A DNA stretch of 64,000 nt from Candidatus Pantoea bituminis (GTDB taxonomy: Bacteria > Pseudomonadota > Gammaproteobacteria > Enterobacterales > Enterobacteriaceae), in the NCBI RefSeq assembly GCF_018842675.1, contig NZ_JAGTWO010000004.1, positions 1,612,001 through 1,676,000 on the forward strand. The letters are read 5' to 3'. Position numbers and translations under genes: made by a program. The notes under the pieces were generated by a model that ran no database searches, was not told the origin of the DNA, and was given only the letters and a program-made list of their open reading frames with translations. This document shows, in pieces, positions 29,137 through 39,832 of the stretch (position 1 is the stretch's first letter; every line of letters begins with the position of its first letter).

Positions 29137-29591
29137 CGCGCTTCAACTAACGTCTGATAGATGCGTTCCAGATCGTCGAGTTGCTGCACAGCGATTAACA
29201 AGCGGCGCTGCTCCAGTTGCATAACCAGAATGCCATCTTCGGAAAGATTGATGCTTTGAATGCGGGTGTAATCAATCCACACGCCCGCGTAAAACAGTCC
29301 CTGATTTTTCATAAGCAGTTTCGGCTTACGCAGCCAAAACAACCAAAATGCCAGAAAGCACAACACCAACAGCAGTGTGGTTGTTTGTTGCGGGCCTTGG
29401 TGTGAAACATTATTCCACAGCAGAATGAGCAGCAGGCCGATAAAAATCAGGCTGTCTATTTTGTGTCGACGGCGTAAGGAAACGCGCAACAGAGTAGGGC
29501 CACGTCGACGCGGTAAAACAGCTTCATCATAAACAGCGAAGATCAGCAGTGCAGCAATACAGAGCACGATGATAGCGTCGGTCAGTGACAT
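29133..29591 (-). CDS. yobD: DUF986 inner-membrane protein YobD
   Basis: 152 residues, same length as E. coli YobD. Three hydrophobic segments (about 5-22, 48-62, 70-88) followed by a cytosolic domain resembling a PH-like fold (IQSINLSEDGILVMQLEQRRLLI). Function unknown. It follows manZ on the same strand, behind the manXYZ terminator. Confidence 0.93.
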   Translation of the reverse strand: MSLTDAIIVLCIAALLIFAVYDEAVLPRRRGPTLLRVSLRRRHKIDSLIFIGLLLILLWNNVSHQGPQQTTTLLLVLCFLAFWLFWLRKPKLLMKNQGLFYAGVWIDYTRIQSINLSEDGILVMQLEQRRLLIAVQQLDDLERIYQTLVEAR

Positions 29592-29644
29592 TATTCTTCC
29601 TCAAACGAAATTATCTCAACCGCTCAGGCTCAGATAAGCACGCT

Positions 29645-29670
29645 AAAAAATCGGGAGCTAACGCTCCCGA
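29645..29670 (-). terminator. Terminator of manXYZ
   Basis: On the minus strand TCGGGAGC-GTTA-GCTCCCGA followed by TTTTTT. Just past the manZ stop. Confidence 0.92.
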
Positions 29671-29680
29671 CATTTCACAT

Positions 29681-30526
29681 TTACAGACCCAAAAAGCCGA
29701 CCCAGTAACCAAAAATACCAAGGGCAAAGAAGCCAACGATGATCCACAGCGCATTGACCTTGCGGCGTAACAGCCACATGCAGCCGAACGTCAACAGCAA
29801 TGGCACCACGCCAGGCATCAGCTGATCAAGGATGGATTGCACCGTGGTTACCGTGGTTTTCCCGGTCTGATCGGTGATACGTGATACCACCAACGGGATA
29901 TTCACGTGCGTCCATTTATTTACCAACGCGCCCATGACAAACAGGCCAAGAATCGACGCGCCCTCCGTCAGTTTTTGCAGGAAGCCGCCGCCCATATCGC
30001 TGACAATATCAATCCCTTTGCGATAACCGTATGCCACACCGTAGTAACGCGTAAGCAAGCGGGCAACGTTGAACAGGATAAAGAACAGTAAGGGCCCCAG
30101 CAGGCTGCCGCTCATGGCGATTCCCGCGCCCAAGGCGGCAAACACCGGACGTACAGTGCCCCAGAAAATAGGATCGCCTACGCCTGCCAAGGGTCCCATT
30201 AATCCAACTTTGAGTCCGTTAATTGCGCCATCATCAATGGCTGCACCGTTAGCACGCTGCTCTTCCATTGCCATGGTAACGCCTAACACTGGCGCGGCCA
30301 CGTAAGGATGGGTATTAAAGAACTCAAGGTGACGCTTAATTGCCTGTTTGCGATCGTCATTGTTCTCAGGATAGAGACGACGAATGACCGGCACCATTGA
30401 AAAACAGAATCCCAACGCCTGCATGCGTTCAAAGTTCCATGAACCCTGAAACAGGTTTGAACGCAGGAATACCGCACGTACATCGCCTGGCGTCAGCTTC
30501 TTCTCAACCTTTGTGATATCTACCAT
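29681..30526 (-). CDS. manZ: PTS mannose-specific EIID component
   Basis: 281 residues, close to E. coli ManZ throughout. Together with ManY it forms the membrane channel of the mannose PTS; it is mostly membrane-embedded at the C-terminal half (FVMGALVNKWTHVNIPLV, WIIVGFFALGIFGYWVGFLGL). Conserved GLMGPLAGVGDPIFWGTVRP. Third gene of manXYZ, 15 bases after manY. ManYZ is also a receptor for some bacteriocins and phage lambda DNA entry in E. coli. Confidence 0.97.
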   Translation of the reverse strand: MVDITKVEKKLTPGDVRAVFLRSNLFQGSWNFERMQALGFCFSMVPVIRRLYPENNDDRKQAIKRHLEFFNTHPYVAAPVLGVTMAMEEQRANGAAIDDGAINGLKVGLMGPLAGVGDPIFWGTVRPVFAALGAGIAMSGSLLGPLLFFILFNVARLLTRYYGVAYGYRKGIDIVSDMGGGFLQKLTEGASILGLFVMGALVNKWTHVNIPLVVSRITDQTGKTTVTTVQSILDQLMPGVVPLLLTFGCMWLLRRKVNALWIIVGFFALGIFGYWVGFLGL

Positions 30527-30541
30527 GTTGTCACCTGTTCC

Positions 30542-31345
30542 TTAATCAAGTTCGTTGTCGAGGTCATTAGCTGACGGACCTGCGGCAGGCGCACCGGCCA
30601 CGCGGTTATATTTAGGACTAAGCTGGATATACAGCACCGCCATCACAACGCCAATCACGCCCAGCGCGACCAGGTTGAAGTTGGTGAAAGCCGCAGTAAC
30701 GAAACCCAGATAGAAGAACGGCATCAGGTAGCCTGCGCGCATCATATTAATGACCATCGCATAACCTACGACCACGATCATGCCACCGGCGATGTTCAAG
30801 CCGTTGGTGACCACTTCAGGGATGGAGCTGAGTAATGCATGAACCGCACTGGTGCCGACTGAAATCGCCACGATCAACGCAGGAATGGCAATACGCATTG
30901 CTTGTAACAGCAAGGCCGAGACGTGGATCCACGATATAGCCGTGAGATTACCTTTCTCTGCTGCTTTGTCAGCAGCATGTTGAAAGGCTACGGTAAGAGT
31001 ACGAACAATAATCGTCAGAACTTGTCCAGCAGCCGCTAGCGGAATGGCCAGTGCGATACCCGCACCCACGCTTTGACCACCGGCAATAACCAGTATGGTG
31101 GAGATAATTGAGGCGAGGGCGGCGTCAGGCGCTACGGCGGCCCCAATGTTCATCCAACCCAGTGCAATCATCTCCAGCGTACCGCCGATAATGATCCCGG
31201 TTTTCATATCGCCCAGCACGGCACCAATCAAAGTACAAGCCACCAGCGGACGGTGAAATTGAAACTCATCAAGAATGGACCCCATACCGGCAATACAGGC
31301 GACGATAAATATTAAAACAATTTGTAGTGCGGATATTTCCATCAT
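30542..31345 (-). CDS. manY: PTS mannose-specific EIIC component
   Basis: 267 residues; integral membrane protein with GSILDEFQFHRPLVACTLIG near the N-terminus, the sugar-path segment GTLEMIALGWMNIGAA, and the ending DLDNELD as in E. coli. Transports mannose, glucose, glucosamine and related sugars with ManZ while ManX phosphorylates. ATG at 31345 or 31342. Located 63 bases after manX. Confidence 0.97.
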   Translation of the reverse strand: MMEISALQIVLIFIVACIAGMGSILDEFQFHRPLVACTLIGAVLGDMKTGIIIGGTLEMIALGWMNIGAAVAPDAALASIISTILVIAGGQSVGAGIALAIPLAAAGQVLTIIVRTLTVAFQHAADKAAEKGNLTAISWIHVSALLLQAMRIAIPALIVAISVGTSAVHALLSSIPEVVTNGLNIAGGMIVVVGYAMVINMMRAGYLMPFFYLGFVTAAFTNFNLVALGVIGVVMAVLYIQLSPKYNRVAGAPAAGPSANDLDNELD

Positions 31346-31408
31346 ACTTCTTGTCCTCAGCAGGATAGCGAAATTGAGCCTACTCGCGCAGGCGCATGTG
31401 GCTGCAAA

Positions 31409-32367
31409 TTACGCGTTAACCTTCGCAATGAGATCCATCATTTTCAGTTTCGGGTCGTTGGAGACTTTGCGCACTTCCAGCTCAATGTTGCGTTCATTTA
31501 ATTTGCGGAAAGCGGCGATATCTTGCTCATCGACCGATACCGCGTTATTCACTTGTGTTTTGCCCTGGCGAAATGCCATGCCGCCGATATTAACGGTTTT
31601 AATATCGACCCCTTGTTCAACGACACGCAGTACATCGGTAGGATTGGTAAACAGCAGCATCACGCGGTCACGTCCATATTTCGGGTTGTTCCAGACGCGA
31701 ACCATTTTGTCGACATCAACGACGTGTGCCGTTACGCCGGGCGGCGCAACCTGAGTCAGCAGCGTTTTACGCACATGATCCTTGGCGACTTCATCACTTA
31801 CGACGATGATGCGGTTAACGTTAGTCTCTTTTGTCCAGCGGGTAGCAACCTGGCCATGAATCAATCGGTCATCGATGCGTGTCAGACCAATCTTCATATG
31901 GTCACCGGGTGCCATAGGTTGTTGTGGTTGTGCTGCAGCGGGAGCGGCCTTAGCGGGAGCAGGTTCTTCCTCTTTGGCTTTAAGCGCTTTGACGCCTTCA
32001 CGTCCCGTTTCCACGGCGATGGCAACCAGTTCATCAAAACCCGGATCGTCATCGCGCGCCATCAGCGTTTCCACTAGCATGGGAATGTTAACCCCAGCCA
32101 CGACGTCATGATTCTCTTTATCAACTACCACGCGGCTGGCCGCGTTAAAGGGCTGCCGCCCCAGGTATCCACTAAAAATAACACGCCTTTTGCGGTATCC
32201 AGCTCTGCAAGACGTGCCTGATATTTCTCGATAAGCGTTTCTGCATTTTCACCGGGCACGAAGTCGATCCATCCGACATTCTCCTGCTCACCCAACAGCA
32301 TTTCTGCTGTTTTAAGCAGTTGTTCGGCTGCCCAGCCGTGTGTACCAATTACAATAGCAATGGTCAC
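31409..32367 (-). CDS. manX: PTS mannose-specific EIIAB component (one-base frameshift)
   Basis: Cytosolic fused EIIA-EIIB protein, 319 residues corrected (E. coli 323). EIIA domain: phospho-accepting His10 in IVIGTHGWAAEQ. An Ala/Pro/Gln linker (about 130-155) leads to EIIB, whose phospho-His lies in RIDDRLIHGQVATRW. The frame breaks at an A triplet at 32147-32149 (T on the sense strand): as read the first frame ends SPLTRPAAW, while one more T gives SPFNAASRVVVDKEN and continues. First gene of manXYZ. A break here would inactivate the PTS, so I favour a sequence error. Confidence 0.93.
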
Positions 32368-32875
32368 GTGCTACCTCCGTTCGCTAGAGAGGTTCATCTG
32401 AAGTGAATGAACCGTTAAGAGTTATCGCTTCGGTTACATCAAAATAGGTGTAGCCTGATCATTTGGATACGTTTGAAAATTCATCAGTTAACGGTATTCG
32501 GGCTAGAAGTTCGCGATTTATTTTAGTGATCGAAAAAATAAATTATGTGATGTTTGTCAGTTATTCAGCGCCTAACTTCTGGAATTTGAATTTTCAGCAC
32601 GCTTACGCCATCACGCAGCAGATTGTAAAGGTAAGAAAATTTTTTGACGCCATTGCACTAACTGTTACATTAACGATCTGTTTATTATTCAGGAGTAACG
32701 GGCATCAGCCCACCTTTATGGATCGTCACCGACGTCGCTTAACCTGTTCTTTGCGCCTTCTGGCGCGTCATTTCACGCCTGACGGCGTATTCACTGCTCA
32801 TTCAAATGCATTTTTGTCACGCCCAATGGTGCTGGCACACTCTCGCGCAATCTGTTCCTCGTTCAGGAGTCATTA
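32368..32875. other. Divergent regulatory region manX / yoaE
   Basis: 508 bases without a supported gene. It holds the manX promoter on the left and a long leader of yoaE on the right, whose last part is TTCAGGAGTCATTA before the ATG. A plus-strand open frame across it has no ribosome site and no family resemblance. A TGTGA-N6-TCAGT at about 32546-32561 is at best a weak CRP-like site. Confidence 0.45.
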
Positions 32876-34444
32876 ATGGAAATTCTATTCGACCCCTCAA
32901 TTTGGGCGGGTTTACTCACGCTTGTCGTGCTGGAAATCGTTTTAGGCATCGACAACCTGGTGTTTATCGCCATACTGGCCGACAAACTGCCACCGAAGCA
33001 GCGTGATAAAGCGCGTCTGATCGGTTTGTCACTGGCCTTGGTCATGCGTTTGGGTTTGTTGTCGCTGATCTCCTGGATGGTGACGCTAACGCGGCCCCTA
33101 TTCAGCGTAGGCGATTTCAGCTTTGCTGGACGAGATTTAATCTTGTTGGCAGGGGGTCTGTTCTTGCTGTTTAAGGCAACGATGGAACTGCATGAGCGGC
33201 TGGAAAACCGTCAGCTTGAAGGTTCAGGTAATCGTGGCTACGCCAGTTTCTGGGCGGTGGTGACGCAAATTGTGGTGTTAGATGCGGTGTTCTCACTCGA
33301 CGCGGTGATTACCGCTGTAGGTATGGTAAACCACTTACCGGTGATGATGACCGCCGTGGTCATTGCCATGGGTGTGATGTTGTTGGCGTCGAAGCCGCTG
33401 ACGAATTTCGTCAACGCGCATCCAACCGTAGTGGTGCTGTGTCTGAGCTTCCTGCTGATGATCGGTTTGTCGCTGGTGGCGGAAGGTTTTGGTTTCCACA
33501 TTCCTAAAGGGTATCTCTACGCTGCCATTGGCTTCTCAATCCTGATTGAGATGTTCAACCAGATTGCACGTCGCAACTTCATTCGTCATCAGTCGCATCG
33601 TCCCATGCGTGAACGTACCGCAGAAGCTATTTTGCGCTTAATGGGTGGAAGAAATCGCGCGCAGCCTACAAGCAGTGAAGAATCAGCCTTAGCCGAGGCG
33701 ATGCCACAGGAAGCGTTTAAAGATGAAGAACGCTACATGATCAATGGTGTTCTGACGCTGGCATCACGTTCTATTCGTAGCATTATGACCCCGCGTGGTG
33801 AAATTTCTTGGGTAGACGCCAATCGTCCGGTTGATGAGATTCGCGTTCAGCTGCTTGATACGCCTCACAGCTTGTTCCCTGTATGTCGCGGTGAACTGGA
33901 TGAAATCGTCGGCGTAGTGCGGGCGAAAGAGCTGTTAGTGGCGCTGGAACATGGTATAGACGTAGCATCCTTTGCTGCAAATACGCCGACCATTGTTGTG
34001 CCGGAAACGCTGGATCCGATCAACCTGCTAGGTGTTTTGCGTCGTGCCAAAGGCAGTTTTGTTATCGTTACCAACGAGTTCGGTGTCGTTCAGGGTTTAA
34101 TTACCCCGCTAGACGTGTTGGAAGCTATCGCCGGTGAGTTCCCGGATGAAGATGAAACGCCGGATATCATCGCAGATGGTGACGGTTGGTTAGTAAAGGG
34201 TGGGACGGATCTGCATTCATTGCAGCAGCTACTCGACTTTCATGAGTTGGTCGATCCTGAAGAGGATCATGCATCACTGGCCGGTTTATTGATTGCTCAG
34301 AAAGGTCAGCTGCCGCTGCCGGGTGAAGTTATTGATATCGCGCCACTGCATTTCCAAATTATCGAAGCGACAGATTATCGCGTTGACCTGGTGCGTGTGA
34401 CCAAGGACAAGCCTTACGATGAAGATGAAGAACAGCAGGCGTAA
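32876..34444 (+). CDS. yoaE: TerC/CBS/CorC-domain membrane protein YoaE
   Basis: 522 residues (E. coli 518). The N-terminal TerC-type domain (about 1-240) has seven hydrophobic segments with the metal-coordinating [15 protein letters not shown] and [19 protein letters not shown] pair follows (about 305-420, [31 protein letters not shown]), then the CorC_HlyC domain ([12 protein letters not shown]). Probably a divalent metal transporter, given TerC relatives that export manganese; the substrate is not established. AGGAG precedes the ATG. Confidence 0.95.
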   Translation: MEILFDPSIWAGLLTLVVLEIVLGIDNLVFIAILADKLPPKQRDKARLIGLSLALVMRLGLLSLISWMVTLTRPLFSVGDFSFAGRDLILLAGGLFLLFKATMELHERLENRQLEGSGNRGYASFWAVVTQIVVLDAVFSLDAVITAVGMVNHLPVMMTAVVIAMGVMLLASKPLTNFVNAHPTVVVLCLSFLLMIGLSLVAEGFGFHIPKGYLYAAIGFSILIEMFNQIARRNFIRHQSHRPMRERTAEAILRLMGGRNRAQPTSSEESALAEAMPQEAFKDEERYMINGVLTLASRSIRSIMTPRGEISWVDANRPVDEIRVQLLDTPHSLFPVCRGELDEIVGVVRAKELLVALEHGIDVASFAANTPTIVVPETLDPINLLGVLRRAKGSFVIVTNEFGVVQGLITPLDVLEAIAGEFPDEDETPDIIADGDGWLVKGGTDLHSLQQLLDFHELVDPEEDHASLAGLLIAQKGQLPLPGEVIDIAPLHFQIIEATDYRVDLVRVTKDKPYDEDEEQQA

Positions 34445-34462
34445 AGCGAAATAATCGAACTT

Positions 34463-34493
34463 AAAACGCACCGTTGATCGGTGCGTTTTTTTT
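34463..34493 (+). terminator. Terminator of yoaE
   Basis: AACGCACCG-TTGAT-CGGTGCGTT followed by T7-8, shortly after the yoaE stop and before convergent pdeD. Confidence 0.92.
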
Positions 34494-34536
34494 GATTTAT
34501 GTTTTGGTCGAAGCAGTGAAAGAGCCGGTTAAATTA

Positions 34537-36099
34537 TTAAGCTTCAATGTCACTTTGATGGTGTTCCAGCCATGCCGGGAAATCTCCCAGCGGCATCGGG
34601 CGCGCATAATAATAGCCTTGCAGATGATCAACGCCACGCTCTCTTAAGTAGGCCGCTTGTTCCGCTGTTTCAACACCTTCTGCCACCAGACTGATATTCA
34701 AGCGCTGCGCCAGCGATATCACCATATCCGTTACGGTAGCGTTAATTGCATCAGTGCCAATTGCAGCGGTAAAAATCTTGTCGATTTTCAGAACATCCGG
34801 CTTCAAATCTTTTAGGTAGGAAAGCGAGCTGTGTCCGGTTCCAAAATCATCAATCGCCAGCCGAACGCCAATCTCATGCAGCTGAGAAATCACTGATTGA
34901 TCGACGACCGGCAGCGCATCCCGCTCGGTTAATTCAACAACCAACTTCGGCACGGGGTTAGCCGGCCACCAAAGGTGCTGCAGATCCTCTACAATCGCCC
35001 GATTGCGGAAGTGGCTGGCAGCGACGTTAATGGCAATATGAAAGGAAGGGCAGCGCGGCAGAATAGGTAAATGTGCAACGACCTGATTCAGTACAAAGCG
35101 GGTGAGCGGAGCAATCAGATTCTGACGCTCAGCCAGCGGAATAAACACGTCGGGTGCAATCCAGCCCTGCCGCGCGTTATGCCAGCGCAGCAGTAACTCA
35201 ATGCCATCGCACTCGCCTGTTTTGGCGTTGATCAGCGGCTGGCAGTAAACCATAAATTCGTTAGCCGTAATGCCATAGCTAATTTGCCAGCTCAGACTCA
35301 TGCGATTAGCCGTTGCCAGCCAGACGATATAACCCATTAGCAGGCTTAACAGCAAGGCCAGCGGAAGCTGGGAAGGCAACGTCGCCAGTGCCAGTCGCGT
35401 AGGCGAAGGGCCATACAGCGTGATACTAAATGGATAACGTAGCGACGCTTCGTTGTAGCTCACCTCATCCTCTGAAGGCACCGTTGGTTCAATCAGCGGA
35501 TTGCCATATTCCAAACTGTCGCCATTAACGTTAAGAATCGCTCGCTCAACCCACGGCAATTGAGGCTCAAGCAGATAATTGCTCATCAACTCAATATTAA
35601 TGACCTGCAATATACCGGAGTGGTTATCGATACTTTTAGGTGTCCAGAGCAGCAAAACCGGTGAGCCTTTGAGCAAAAAATTATCGGTTGATAACATCAT
35701 GCGCTGATTATTAATGGCGAGTTCAGGGTAATTCTGACTGAAAGAGATATCGCGAGGACCATAAATACTGGAGCAGTAAATGGTGTCATTTTCCACCAGC
35801 AAAATAGCGCGTACAGTTTGTGAGGCGGCTATTTTTTCGATCAGCGGAAAGCGTACATCACTACAGGAAACGCCCACCAGTCCCAGCGTGTTATTCGCTG
35901 AAACATCTAACGGCGAGAACATCCGATCAAAACGCATAATGGCGTTATCGGCAAAATTAAGTGCTCGCTGCTCTATACGTGACTTCTCTTCAATAAAGCG
36001 AAAAGCCAGAGTCAAAATAAGAACGATGGCGGCGATCACCAGCGCAATAAGCAAGCGCTTGCGCCTGAATTGTCCAACAAATTGCTGGGCCATGAGCAT
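34537..36099 (-). CDS. pdeD: Cyclic-di-GMP phosphodiesterase PdeD (YoaD)
   Basis: Membrane PDE with a periplasmic CSS-type sensor and a cytosolic EAL domain, about 520 residues. First helix about 17-35; periplasmic region with two Cys (VSCSDVR and IYCSSIYG) that in the family form a DsbA-dependent disulphide; second helix (PLALLLSLLMGYIVWLA); EAL domain from about 270. Signature is ELLLRW in place of EALLRW; LVVELTERD, AIDDFGTGHSSLSYL, KIDK and AEGVET are intact, so activity is expected. ATG 36099 is preferred because AAGGTGG stands six bases before it. Same place as in E. coli, between yoaE and sdaA. Confidence 0.94.
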   Translation of the reverse strand: MLMAQQFVGQFRRKRLLIALVIAAIVLILTLAFRFIEEKSRIEQRALNFADNAIMRFDRMFSPLDVSANNTLGLVGVSCSDVRFPLIEKIAASQTVRAILLVENDTIYCSSIYGPRDISFSQNYPELAINNQRMMLSTDNFLLKGSPVLLLWTPKSIDNHSGILQVINIELMSNYLLEPQLPWVERAILNVNGDSLEYGNPLIEPTVPSEDEVSYNEASLRYPFSITLYGPSPTRLALATLPSQLPLALLLSLLMGYIVWLATANRMSLSWQISYGITANEFMVYCQPLINAKTGECDGIELLLRWHNARQGWIAPDVFIPLAERQNLIAPLTRFVLNQVVAHLPILPRCPSFHIAINVAASHFRNRAIVEDLQHLWWPANPVPKLVVELTERDALPVVDQSVISQLHEIGVRLAIDDFGTGHSSLSYLKDLKPDVLKIDKIFTAAIGTDAINATVTDMVISLAQRLNISLVAEGVETAEQAAYLRERGVDHLQGYYYARPMPLGDFPAWLEHHQSDIEA

Positions 36100-36338
36100 C
36101 AGTAACCACCTTCCCAAGAGCAAGAGAAATCCAATATAACGGGGTTGTTATCGGCACGACACGGTCCAGGTTTAGGCCATGTTCCTGAAAACGGCACTGA
36201 AAAAAGCGGTATTAGAAAATTGCGCGACCCTCAAGTCGCGCGGAAAATTACTTTACATAATTCCAGGGGCTGAGATAGCGGAGGATGCGGATTTGAAAAC
36301 GATTGCACGTAAATTAAGCATTTTGCGTATCGCTTAAT

Positions 36339-37703
36339 TTAATCGCACTGGACCTTAATCGCCAAACCACCGCGCGAGGTTTCGCGATATTTCGCATTCA
36401 TGTCTTTACCGGTTTCATACATAGTTTCGATAACTTTATCGAGCGACACGCGCGGTTCGCTGGTACGACGTAGCGCCATACGCGCCGCATTGATCGCCTT
36501 CACTGAAGCAATCGCATTGCGCTCAATACAGGGAACCTGCACCTGACCCGCAACTGGATCGCAGGTTAATCCCAGGTTATGTTCCATGCCAATCTCTGCG
36601 GCGACGCAGACTTGTTCCGGGCTGCCACCGAGCAATTCGGCTAAGCCTGCTGCGGCCATAGAGCACGCCACGCCAACTTCTCCCTGACAGCCTACTTCGG
36701 CACCAGAAATGGAGGCATTCATTTTGTACAGCACGCCAATGGCGCCTGATGCCAGGAAGTAGCGGATAAAGATATCCGGCGTAACGGTTTCGATAAAATG
36801 ATCATAGTAGGCCAACACAGCGGGCACGATACCGCAGGCCCCGTTAGTTGGCGCAGTCACCACCCGTCCGCCAGCAGCATTCTCTTCATTAACTGCCAAA
36901 GCAAACATATTGACCCAATCGATAACATCCATCGGATCGTTGGAGTGCTTGTGAGAAGAGACTAAAAGACGACGCAGGGACGCCGCTCGACGCGGCACTC
37001 GCAGCGGACCTGGCAACACGCCTTCAGTATTTAAACCCCGATCAATACAGGCCTGCATGGTTTGCCAAATAGTCGTGAAGTAGGCGTATATTTCATCACG
37101 TGAATGCAGCGCCAGTTCATTCTTCATGACCAAACCAGAAAGCGATAAGCCGGTTTCGCGACAGTGCGCTAACAGATCTTTAGCGGAGTGGAAGGGCCAG
37201 GGAACCGATACCTCGTCTAGCGCAGATTGACCAAAATGCTCTTCATCGACGATGAAGCCGCCGCCGATGGAATAGTAGGTTTTAGACAGAATTAACAGGT
37301 CGCCGGCAAAAGCAAGTAAGCGCAATCCGTTTTCATGCAGCGAGAGGTTCTCACCGCGGAAAACCATGCCGCCTTCGCGAGGAAAATCGACTTCATGCGC
37401 GCCCTTAGCCAGCAACAGACGTTCACGCTGCTCAACGTCTTTAATAAAAGCAGGAATAGCATCAATGTTGACGCTGTCCGGTGATTCACCTGCTAATCCC
37501 AAAATAATGGCGATATCAGTGTGGTGACCCTTGCCGGTCAAAGAGAGTGAACCGTAGACGTCAACCGCAATCCGTGTCACATCATGCAGCTTTCCCTGTT
37601 CTGATAATAAATCCACAAACTGTTTACCGGCCTTCATCGGACCAACAGTATGAGAACTTGATGGGCCAATGCCCACTTTGAACATGTCGAAAACGCTAAT
37701 CAC
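36339..37703 (-). CDS. sdaA: L-serine dehydratase 1
   Basis: Iron-sulfur enzyme deaminating L-serine to pyruvate and ammonia. 454 residues, exactly the E. coli length when started at GTG 37703 ([22 protein letters not shown]), which is eight bases after AGGAG; a GTG at 37712 is less well placed. Cluster and active-site Cys are in [21 protein letters not shown] and GLTCDPVAG. No frameshift. Confidence 0.97.
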   Translation of the reverse strand: MISVFDMFKVGIGPSSSHTVGPMKAGKQFVDLLSEQGKLHDVTRIAVDVYGSLSLTGKGHHTDIAIILGLAGESPDSVNIDAIPAFIKDVEQRERLLLAKGAHEVDFPREGGMVFRGENLSLHENGLRLLAFAGDLLILSKTYYSIGGGFIVDEEHFGQSALDEVSVPWPFHSAKDLLAHCRETGLSLSGLVMKNELALHSRDEIYAYFTTIWQTMQACIDRGLNTEGVLPGPLRVPRRAASLRRLLVSSHKHSNDPMDVIDWVNMFALAVNEENAAGGRVVTAPTNGACGIVPAVLAYYDHFIETVTPDIFIRYFLASGAIGVLYKMNASISGAEVGCQGEVGVACSMAAAGLAELLGGSPEQVCVAAEIGMEHNLGLTCDPVAGQVQVPCIERNAIASVKAINAARMALRRTSEPRVSLDKVIETMYETGKDMNAKYRETSRGGLAIKVQCD

Positions 37704-37944
37704 AGGTGACACTCCTCACAAATTATTCTAAGTCTGCCGAAGCAGTTTATGGCGCTAATAGTAACCATCACCAACCAGAAAGCAGTAGCTTTTCGCATGA
37801 AAAAACTAATTAAAAAGGCGAGAAAATATTATCGTTCTGGCGGACTGCATACCGCAAAGTTTAGGACATGGGGCTAAAGGAAACTGGGCGTGACCGAACA
37901 GAACAATCACAAAGAATGCGAAGCCCCTGTCCAGGTCTGGCACA

Positions 37945-39174
37945 TCACGTCGTGGTGTTATCGAGACGTCGAATTGCGGGTGTCAGGCTCGCGGCCAGTG
38001 TGGCAATCAGCACTGCGGCGGCTGAAGCCAGCAGTACGTTCATATTGCCAAAATGCATAGCCAGCGGGCCAGCGGCGACTTCGCCTACAGGAATGGCCAC
38101 AAATGAACCCATCGCGTCCCAGGCATAGACGCGTGCCAGTTTATCGGGGGCGATATGTGTTTGTAGCGAATGTGCCCAAACGACACCAAACTGGCCAAAT
38201 CCCACGCCGGCGATGAAAAATGCAGCCATCAACAGTAAAGCAGAAGGAACCAAACTCAGCACGATAATGGGTAACGCACAAAGAGCGACCAGCAGAGTGC
38301 CAACAAACAGCTCCCGGCGTGGACGCCATCGAAGTGCAATAAAAGATCCAACAAACAAGCCCATACTTTGTGCCGCTAAGCTCATTCCCCAGCCTGCTCG
38401 GCCAAAGGTTGAATCAGCTACAACAGGTCCGATTACCATCATCACGCCACTAAACGCGGCGTTAACGAGGGTGAACTGAACCACGATAATCCACACCCAG
38501 GCGCGGCTAATAAATTCTCTCCAGCCGTCTCGCAGATCGTGAAGGATATTGCTGTTCGGTTCTGCAGACGCAACCTGGCGCGTGCTTATCAGGGTATAAA
38601 GTGGCGCGGAAAGGGCGAACCCCAGCGCATCTATAGCTAATCCCCATCCGGGGCCGACCGCGCTGGTTAATAATCCGCCCAGCGAGGCACCAATGACGGT
38701 TCCCGCGTAAACGCCGAGTTGAATAAATGCGTTGGCTTCACGAAGAGCATGCGCAGGGACGATTTGAGGCACCATTGCCGAAGACGCTGGCAGTGCGATA
38801 CCGGCAGCTGCGCCGTTAAAGGCGCCAAGTACGGCTAACGACACAATGGTCGCGGATCCGTCGAGCACCGTCCACGCAACGACTGCCTGAGAGAGTGCAG
38901 CCATCATTGAAGATGAAAACAGAACAACGCGTCGGGAATAGCGATCAGCGAGTATGCCGCCAATCAATAAAAAGACGATGTTAAAAACAGAACGTGCGGC
39001 AACGACAAACCCTAATTCCCCGGTTGATCCACCGATGTCCAAAACCGCAAAAGCCAGTGCAATAGGCGCAATGGCATTTCCTAAGACGGTGAGGAAACGC
39101 GCAGTAAACAAATATCGAAACGAAGGGTAATGGAATGCACGACCAGAAGAACAGGCTATTACTGTGTCGTTCAA
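37945..39174 (-). CDS. MFS transporter, EntS/MFS_3-type
   Basis: 409 residues with about 12 membrane segments; the A-type motif is GGILADRYSRRVVL after helix 2. Resembles exporters of the EntS-like group (GFVVAARSVFNIVFLLIGG, ALPASSAMVPQIVPAHALREANAF). TTG start at 39174 with GGAG seven bases before it. It is inserted between sdaA and nudL, adjacent in E. coli, so it is accessory. Substrate unknown; export of a small molecule is likely. Confidence 0.85.
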   Translation of the reverse strand: MNDTVIACSSGRAFHYPSFRYLFTARFLTVLGNAIAPIALAFAVLDIGGSTGELGFVVAARSVFNIVFLLIGGILADRYSRRVVLFSSSMMAALSQAVVAWTVLDGSATIVSLAVLGAFNGAAAGIALPASSAMVPQIVPAHALREANAFIQLGVYAGTVIGASLGGLLTSAVGPGWGLAIDALGFALSAPLYTLISTRQVASAEPNSNILHDLRDGWREFISRAWVWIIVVQFTLVNAAFSGVMMVIGPVVADSTFGRAGWGMSLAAQSMGLFVGSFIALRWRPRRELFVGTLLVALCALPIIVLSLVPSALLLMAAFFIAGVGFGQFGVVWAHSLQTHIAPDKLARVYAWDAMGSFVAIPVGEVAAGPLAMHFGNMNVLLASAAAVLIATLAASLTPAIRRLDNTTT

Positions 39175-39262
39175 TGTCTTCTCCGAAAAGGGTCTTTTTA
39201 AAGCATAAAGAGCGGCTTTTGGTCAACATACTGTTACCGGTTTTACCGCCAATTGTGCATCG

Positions 39263-39832
39263 TTAGAAGGCGATCTGCTGGCTGAGAGCGCGAATGATGC
39301 CAGCGGTCATGCCCCAAACGAGGTAATCCTCATAAATTGAGAGCCAAACTGGATGTCGAATACCGGCACGATGAATAGTCAACGAGGAATATCGGCTCAG
39401 CTGCAACGCTTCCGCTAATGGCATTTCAAAAGCGCTTTGTACTTCATCAGGATTGATCCGCAAAGAAAGTGTTGCGGGTATAATGCCCACAACCGGTGTT
39501 ACCTGAAAACCGGTGCTGCTGGTGACTGCAGGTAAGCTGCCGAGTATCTCGACCTGGCTAGGGTCGATGCCCACTTCTTCATACGCTTCTCGTAATGCCG
39601 TAACGATCAACGATTCATCGCTGGCATCCTGCATGCCGCCAGGAAACGCGACCTGGCCTGCATGTTTGCGCAAGGCGTGGGATCGTTGTGTTAATAACAA
39701 TCCAGGCTGTTCACGCGCAATAATCGGCACTAAAACCGCAGCATGACGGCCTGCCAGGCGGTGCGTTTGCTGCAGCGGCTGATGCAAGATAAAGCGACTA
39801 CGAAAGGCTTCAAGCGTCAGTGAAGGTGTCAT
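39263..39832 (-). CDS. nudL: Nudix hydrolase NudL (YeaB)
   Basis: 189 residues (E. coli 192). The Nudix box is [25 protein letters not shown] (written GG...REAYEEVG; residues about 66-88 with the metal-binding Glu), preceded by the UPF0035 signature [21 protein letters not shown]. Probable CoA or nucleotide-derivative pyrophosphatase. Its ATG follows the pabB stop with no gap, so the two are translationally coupled. Confidence 0.95.
   Translation of the reverse strand: MTPSLTLEAFRSRFILHQPLQQTHRLAGRHAAVLVPIIAREQPGLLLTQRSHALRKHAGQVAFPGGMQDASDESLIVTALREAYEEVGIDPSQVEILGSLPAVTSSTGFQVTPVVGIIPATLSLRINPDEVQSAFEMPLAEALQLSRYSSLTIHRAGIRHPVWLSIYEDYLVWGMTAGIIRALSQQIAF

Noticed and set aside
31523..32077. 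184-codon ORF antisense to manX
   Set aside because: Shadow frame of a well-identified PTS gene.
32640..32875. yybP-ykoY manganese riboswitch in the yoaE leader
   Set aside because: A GGAGTAACGG stretch hinted at it, but the other conserved parts of the motif could not be found.
32463..32876. 137-codon ORF upstream of yoaE
   Set aside because: No ribosome site, unusual composition and no family; it fills a leader region.
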